A DNA stretch of 64,000 nt from Archegozetes longisetosus (lineage: Eukaryota; Arthropoda; Arachnida; Sarcoptiformes; Trhypochthoniidae): contig JAEMBT020000009.1 in the NCBI GenBank assembly GCA_018873245.2, positions 17,887,794 to 17,951,793 on the forward strand, read 5' to 3'. Shown piece after piece: positions 58,266-64,000 of this stretch; the stretch's first letter is position 1, and every line of letters begins with the position of its first letter. Below the pieces are notes generated by a model. The model was not told the origin of the DNA. It made no database searches and saw only the letters and a list, made by a program, of their open reading frames with translations. A program made the position numbers and the translations under genes.

Positions 58266-59746
58266 TATTTTGTAGGTTCAGGTTAGGTCTGCCTTAATTC
58301 TAAAATTGACTTAACGTGAGCGCGACTCGCAACAATACTGACTCGCATTTTATACTAAAGCCGACTGTATAAAAGCATTTTTCAAGTACATATCAAAAGT
58401 CCGTCATTCCTGTCAACTTTATTTTCGTGGCGTCTTATCTCAAATTTTTAGATATTTTTGACCAACTCAACGAATGTGAGCCATTGAATAACTACGAAAG
58501 AAGTTCTCATTCAATTTTGAAAGTTATGATAAGAGAAGAAATACACACTTCAGTTTCGATTACGACTTGACGTTTAGTATATTAATACGATATTTATATT
58601 TTTAAAAACTCTTGAATCTGATGCGTTTTTCATGAGAAAATCTTTTATTCCAAAAATAAATACGCATATAAATAAGTTGAAAAATAATCTAAATCAACTG
58701 TAGTGCATATGACACTTATTTTTAAATTAAAGTTTTTTGGCTAAATATAGGGTTATCAATGATGTTTTATCTATATTTTACAATAAAAATGCTTTTCAAA
58801 CATACATTTAAAACATTCTTGATGATAATGATAGAATAAAGTTATGATTATAAGTTAATTAGTTACTGAATTTAAGAAAATTTGCTCAAAGAATCAATGA
58901 AGTAAAGCAAGTTGGTGTACTACATGCTTACATAGAGGTGCAACTCTATTGTGTTAACAAATCAATTTCAATTGATCAACATAGTCCTATAGAGTTCAAT
59001 ACTTATTGCTAATTAACCACTTGATTCAATTTGTGAGCTAATTCTGATAGTGTAGAGAAAGTATTTCTTACGCTTACAAATCAGTTTATTTGCTTAATTA
59101 GACTTCAATTACTCGTTGTTTTATGTTCTGTTTGACTTCTACATGTATAAACATCACGTATTTTCTTGCATTCCTGTTGAAAAACAAACTCGTTTAATCA
59201 AATGGATTTTTATTAAAAAGTCATTTATAAAGTTCACTGAGTCCAAATCAAACTACAAACATCTATTAAAACTTAATTCTTTCAACTTTTCTTATAGACT
59301 GTTGCAGACCTCGACCACAAATAATGATTTAAGGGTAAAGTTGAGCGCGCAGTAGCGTTTATTGGGCATTATAGAAGTAACTTGACTTCATTTAATTTCA
59401 CAACAACTAAATGGAATGTTCTGTAATTAGTATTTTATGAATGCTAAATTTTGTAATAGAAGCAGATTAAAGCTTGAATGTTAATTTAAATATTAATTAA
59501 GTTTAAGTTTGTTCCAAACCTCTATATTAGCGATTCTTTCACTCAAAATATAGTGTCGTAATACTAGTTACCAGCGAAAGCTATCATTACTTCAATTCTA
59601 CGAAATAGGTTTTACGCGTTAAGTCATATTTGCTCGGAATACTAACTACTATGACTCTTATGGGTAGTACGGCACCAAATTTTACAGACTGTTTTGCTTT
59701 GATCGATAAAAGTCTACTTCATAATTTACATTAACACAAGTATTAC
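58266..59746. other. Intergenic region downstream of the Wnt gene
   Basis: No supportable gene. The missing last Wnt exon (minus strand) should lie here, most likely close to 59640-59740, but I could not place it: a frame with VCKIWCRTTHK near 59650-59700 has a cysteine but is out of phase with the donor at 59746. Confidence 0.5.
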
Positions 59747-60853
59747 CTGACACTTGACTTGGCAGCACCAGAAGAACTTGCAGTGACACTTGTATTTCAC
59801 TAAAACCCTACGAGTTTGATACCCACGCCCACAGCACATGATATCACAAGAATCGGGTCCTATTGATGTTCTGTTACATACTCTACCTTCGGTTCCTATA
59901 GTGCCTGAATTTTGATCAAATTTAGTTTATTTTGAAAATTTGATTTGCGTTATCTAACCGTATTTGGTATTTATGTTGCAATAATCTGGTGAAAAGTCCA
60001 AGAAAATCAAGTCATCGCTTTTCGGTTTTTTCCATTTCGCATCTGAAGAGGTCATTTGGTTCGTCGCTTGGTTCATATTGACGTGTATTGCTTTGTTGTA
60101 TTTATATTTGAGGTAATTGCCAACTGTGTGGAAGTCTGTAGTGATTCGCCAACAAGTCCTAACCAGACACGAACCACTTACTCCGTGACATTTGCATATA
60201 TGGCGGATGTGTTTCAAAACAGCCTAAATTTTAAGAAATTTAGATAATCTATGATCATAAGTAGATTCGATATGAAACAAACCTTTCGTCCAACTCTGTT
60301 GTTATGCAAATTCATAAGTGCGTTGGCATCTCTCAACTTATTTTCCCGCGAATCAATAAACTTTCTCGCAAAAATACTCGCAAATCTAAGATAGTGTGAA
60401 CAGCCACCCCAGGAAAATTCTCCAAATATATCTCTACTTCTTCCTTTTCTGGATGGATCACATTCGCAGTTTGCTAACAAGCCTTGACTACACCAACGAG
60501 TTATAGAATGAACGACACCAGCGCTTGTTATTGCATAGATGAAAGCTGTCTCTCGGCTTAAAGCTTATCATTTGCGAACAATTACAAACTCATTCTGAAA
60601 ATCATTATTGAACTTACAAGTCAGAACTGTTTTCCCGAACAGACTGATGTCTCTTTCATTTGTAGAGCAGTTCCAGCGGTGATATTTGAATTGTTGCTGA
60701 CATTCTCTAATTCCGATTTTTGAGCCGTCGCTAATCGATAGCATAACTGATGGAAATCTATGACAATATGAACGTTGAATGCGTTCTAGTCCTGGGATGA
60801 GATCACACGCAACACGTATACCAATAGTAGACAAGTTATACTGACTCAATAGC
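59747..60853 (-). CDS. Wnt ligand, Wnt2-like (partial: first and last exons not found)
   Basis: Internal exons complement(60618..60853), (60283..60563), (59959..60223) and (59747..59904) splice in frame with introns of 54-59 bp. Diagnostic Wnt features: [29 protein letters not shown]-like [26 protein letters not shown], the lipid-accepting [10 protein letters not shown] serine loop, [26 protein letters not shown] and the [11 protein letters not shown]...[12 protein letters not shown] cysteine knot. The stretch [17 protein letters not shown] and the SLFGKTVL and MNQATNQ-like segments are closest to my memory of Wnt2; a Wnt7-type assignment is less likely. Wnts are secreted, palmitoleoylated cysteine-rich morphogens binding Frizzled receptors. 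The signal-peptide exon lies upstream of 60853, and the final exon with the last cysteines downstream of 59747; neither is identified. Confidence 0.9.
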
Positions 60854-62186
60854 CTGTAATGATGTTTATATGTTCGTTAGACTAATAATAAAATATTGAT
60901 TAGGTGTTTGTCAAACAAAATTATAATTCAAGTGTTTTGTCATATACCATATTTACTCAAATACTTACCACCAATTAGCAGATATACACCGAATAAATAG
61001 TAATATTATTAATATATTTATTTTAAATGAGTTGTTTCTGTAATATAAATACATAACTATTCAGAAGTTTAGAATTAGAAACATGAAAAAGAGTTTATAG
61101 CACTCGGTACAGATAAACGAAAACTAATTGAAAACTTAGCGACAAAACTCTGTTACCAGTCTTGTGACTTAAAGCAGATTTAAAGACTTTTTTAGGTCTA
61201 GCAGAACAACAAATTGGTTGAACCTCTCATAATGAACAGAGGGGTAAAGCTCTGATCCCTTAAAAATGAGAAGAGGATTGTCAAGTATCGGACAGTTCGA
61301 TACGTTTTTGTCCATTTTCTATTTGTCTATCCATCTGTGATAATCTACTTTGCATCTGATCAAAACGAGAATCACTTCAAACTGAACGCATTGTCACTAA
61401 AATGTTCAAAAGGAAGTATTGTTGAGTAAATAATTGTGTCTGTTTGTTAAAATTGTTAATTAATAGTGATACAGAGTAGTGATATAGTAAAGAGGTGGGA
61501 ACTAGTATATGAGACTTAAATTTTACTGCCGGCAAATAAGCCCGACATAATTCTCACATAAAATCGTATATTTTTAGCATTACTTCTCTAAAACCGTTTA
61601 TGCATTACTGCTCTGATGCGGATTTTAGGATTAGCCAAATGGGAAAAGAGCTCCAATTATGAACCGCTGGTAACTGTGTAAGGTACCAAGGCAACTGCGT
61701 ATGGTATCAAGGCAACTGCGTATGGTATCAAGTTTTCCCATTCAAATCCTTAACCATTAAAACTTTTTTCTATAAGAAATACCGCCACCACTAACTCTCA
61801 GTCTTATTATACTGTAATGACCACTCAAACAAATTATTGTAATTCTATAACGTGTAATCATTCATGTAAATCATTTTGATCACCATTGAGGGTCTTATGC
61901 TAAATTCGCTTAATCATCAGATTTCTGCTCAAATTTAAAGTACTCAAGTGCTATCGTTTCAAAATCAATAGGACTTTCAATTATGCAGGTTCAATCTTTC
62001 AAATTATTTAAAAGTTATGGCATCAATCAATTTTCTAGTTTTATTTTACTTAATTTATTATATGGGCTAAAATTATTGAATATAAATAATAAGTACAACT
62101 TAAATAAATATCACATTCGCTAAATTATTACTATTCATTAAGATTCAATACTAAAAATTTAGAAAATGCAAATCTTTACAATTCAT
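60854..62186. other. Intergenic or 5' intronic region of the Wnt gene
   Basis: A first Wnt exon with a signal peptide is expected here or beyond, but was not found. It holds a three-copy 21-bp tandem repeat (61672-61732). The ValRS stop codon marks the right limit. Confidence 0.5.
61672..61732. repeat. 21-bp tandem repeat, three copies
   Basis: Units of AACTGCGTATGGTATCAAGG plus C start at 61672, 61693 and 61714; the first has three substitutions and the last is cut short by two bases. Seen directly. Confidence 0.9.
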
Positions 62187-64000
62187 TTATTTACTATTAG
62201 GTCTAACTTTTTTAAAGTTTTTAGAAAAATTTTTACATTCAAATTGTTTCAATTCAAGTAACTTAGAGTTTAGGTTTTCTGATTTCTGACCAGATTCAGA
62301 CATTGATTTACAAATGGATTCATAATCGACATCAAATAACACATAGATCTCAACACTACTTTGTTCATTTACTTCTTTGTCACTCTCTCCGATTTCAATT
62401 CTATAACAAAAATGCTCATAATATTTATGAATTTCATGCAGGGAAATAAATTTGATTCCATTTACTTTAGACGCAATTTTGATGAACGACTGATAACTTT
62501 CTAAGTAATGGCCATTAATTGCTATCAGGACATCATTTTGTAACAAATTTTTAGGAACATTGAAATAAAGTTTAAACCATCTAATCTTCCTGATGATAGC
62601 ATCAACTAATCTCATCTCATTTTGTAATTCATGATCAAATCCAACCATAAACTTATCAGTGCTCAAGTCAGGATAATTTTGATCGCAAATGCTTTCAAAA
62701 GTATAGTTGCTGTCAGTAATTTCACACAATCTATTCATTAAGTGTTGATAAAGATTTTCACTTATAAAAGGCATAAAAGGATGTATAGCTCGAAGAGAAG
62801 TCAGTAAACAAGTTAATAACACGTTTAATACGTAATTACGGGCCTCAAGATTGTCGCCATATATTATTGGTTTAATGTGCTCTAAATAGACGTCACATAA
62901 CTGTGTTATCCAAAAATGTTTCAGTCCGTGAGTCGCGTATTGTAAATCATACGAAGCGAACGATGAATTGCATTTTTTTATTACTTGTACCAAACATGAA
63001 AGAATCCAACGATCCATGTTTGACAAATGTTTGTCTGTCTGTCAATTTAAAAATTCAATTGTAATAGTTTTGGAGCTTTTCTTCGAGATAATCATAAAAT
63101 CTAGTCTTACCGAACAAATATCAATCCTTTCGAATCTATTATCAATATTAGACAAACAGAAATTAACCGATTGATGCATTTTATTGCAGAAATTTCTATT
63201 GGCGATCACATTGTCAACACCAAAATAAACATTTTCCTCCTTAAAATCGAGTTGCAATAAACTGATTCGAAGCGCGTCTGCACCACAATTAGGAATACCA
63301 TTTGGAAACTTTTTGTGAAGTCCTTTCAACACAATGTCCAATTGCTCTTTTGAGACCAGACCTGATTCGAAGTATTCAATATTCTTCTGTTTCATTTCCT
63401 TTAACGAAATACCATTAATGATATCAATTGGGTCGATAACATTGCCTTTAGATTTGCTCATCTTTTTTCCCTCTGCGTCACAAACCATACCGTGGAGTAA
63501 AACTCTATTAAATGGCAGTTTGCCCACTAATGATAACGACATCAAAACCATTCTCGCGACCCAAAAGAATATGATGTCGTGACCCGTTTCCATAAGACTT
63601 AGAGGAAAATGCTTTAGTTCTGTTTCTTTAGGCCAACCAGAGATCGTCAGCGGTAATAACGCAGATGAAAACCAAGTGTCCAGAACATCAGTGTCTTGTT
63701 TGACGTCTAGTTCAGAAGAAGGAAACATTGTCTGTGCTATAGATAACGCTTCAGATTTGCTGAATTGACAAAAATATATAAATAAAATGAGTCTGAATAA
63801 GAACGACATCTAACAAGAAAGTCAAACCTTTTGGCGGCAACCCATTTATCAGTGATTTGGCCTTCTTTTATGATATTGTAAGCAGGGATTTGGTGTCCCC
63901 AAAAGATTTGTCTTGAAATACACCAGTCCTGATAATGTCTAAACCAATCCTTCCATTTATTTCGATAATTTGGTGGTATAAGTGACAAATGTTTATCTTC
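62187..64000 (-). CDS. Valyl-tRNA synthetase, C-terminal portion (runs off the right edge)
   Basis: Exons complement(63828..>64000), complement(63111..63759) and complement(62187..63038) splice through introns of 68 and 72 bp in frame. The enzyme charges tRNA-Val with valine. Visible class I features: [46 protein letters not shown], and the catalytic KMSKS loop in [13 protein letters not shown]. An anticodon-binding domain begins at MDRWILSCL with the [15 protein letters not shown] helix. The [10 protein letters not shown] and DVLDTWFS wording fits ValRS better than IleRS or LeuRS. The HIGH motif and most of the editing domain lie to the right of the window. The end is short and lacks a clear C-terminal coiled coil, so a mitochondrial or otherwise divergent form is possible; I cannot decide between cytosolic and mitochondrial. 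Confidence 0.93.

Noticed and set aside
1-64000. CRISPR arrays, operons, prophage or bacterial genes acquired by transfer
   Set aside because: All recognised genes are intron-bearing or typical arthropod genes; the tandem arrays lack spacer structure, and no gene stands out in base composition except the SINE.

Overview
The window is eukaryotic nuclear DNA from an arthropod. Genes are split by many short introns (about 50-70 bp, GT...AG), the DNA is AT-rich, and Wnt, KDM8/JMJD5, SLC26, SLC35G-like, LITAF, CYP3-clan P450, alpha-crystallin HSP and valyl-tRNA synthetase genes sit among mobile-element relics. The mix of gene families and very short introns suggests a chelicerate, most likely a mite. 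That placement is an inference from gene content; nothing here names a species. There are no operons, CRISPR arrays or bacterial features.

Layout. 1-12.4 kb is gene-poor and AT-rich, with a CT microsatellite, two minisatellites and one isolated candidate coding exon (minus). 12.5-15.6 kb holds a two-exon GNAT acetyltransferase (minus) whose start codon is preceded by a 10-bp minisatellite. 17.9-30.7 kb is a plus-strand run: an orphan type I membrane protein, a KDM8/JMJD5 JmjC hydroxylase (with an apparent frame break), an 11-exon SLC26 anion transporter and an SLC35G-like EamA transporter. 31-37 kb is a mobile-element zone: two TA-flanked inverted-repeat elements, a decayed transposase gene with one of those elements nested in it, and a tRNA-derived SINE with a perfect 15-bp target duplication.

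37.9-54.3 kb is the most unusual part. Two paralogous genes (513 and 512 codons of protein) of a family I do not recognise stand at either end. Each appears to contain four related modules and each ends in a CaaX prenylation box (CVLL and CLLM). Between them lies a tandem duplication of a unit made of the 3' end of the first gene plus a CYP3-clan P450. The P450 copies are damaged in complementary places: a 5-bp deletion in exon 3 of copy 1, and a nonsense codon near the start of copy 2. Copy 2 also carries a hAT element and a ~500-bp inverted-repeat element in its introns; both sites are empty in copy 1. A single-exon small HSP with a perfect heat-shock element and TATA box, and an opposite-strand secreted helical protein, sit before the second paralogue.

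54.3-58.3 kb holds small genes: a 71-aa secreted peptide, a 99-aa LITAF-domain protein (minus, three exons) and a cysteine-rich secreted peptide. 59.7-60.9 kb is a Wnt gene (minus, best match Wnt2 class), and 62.2-64.0 kb is the C-terminal half of a valyl-tRNA synthetase (minus) running off the right edge.

All exon structures come from reading frames, splice signals and remembered family conservation. No alignment or database search was run.
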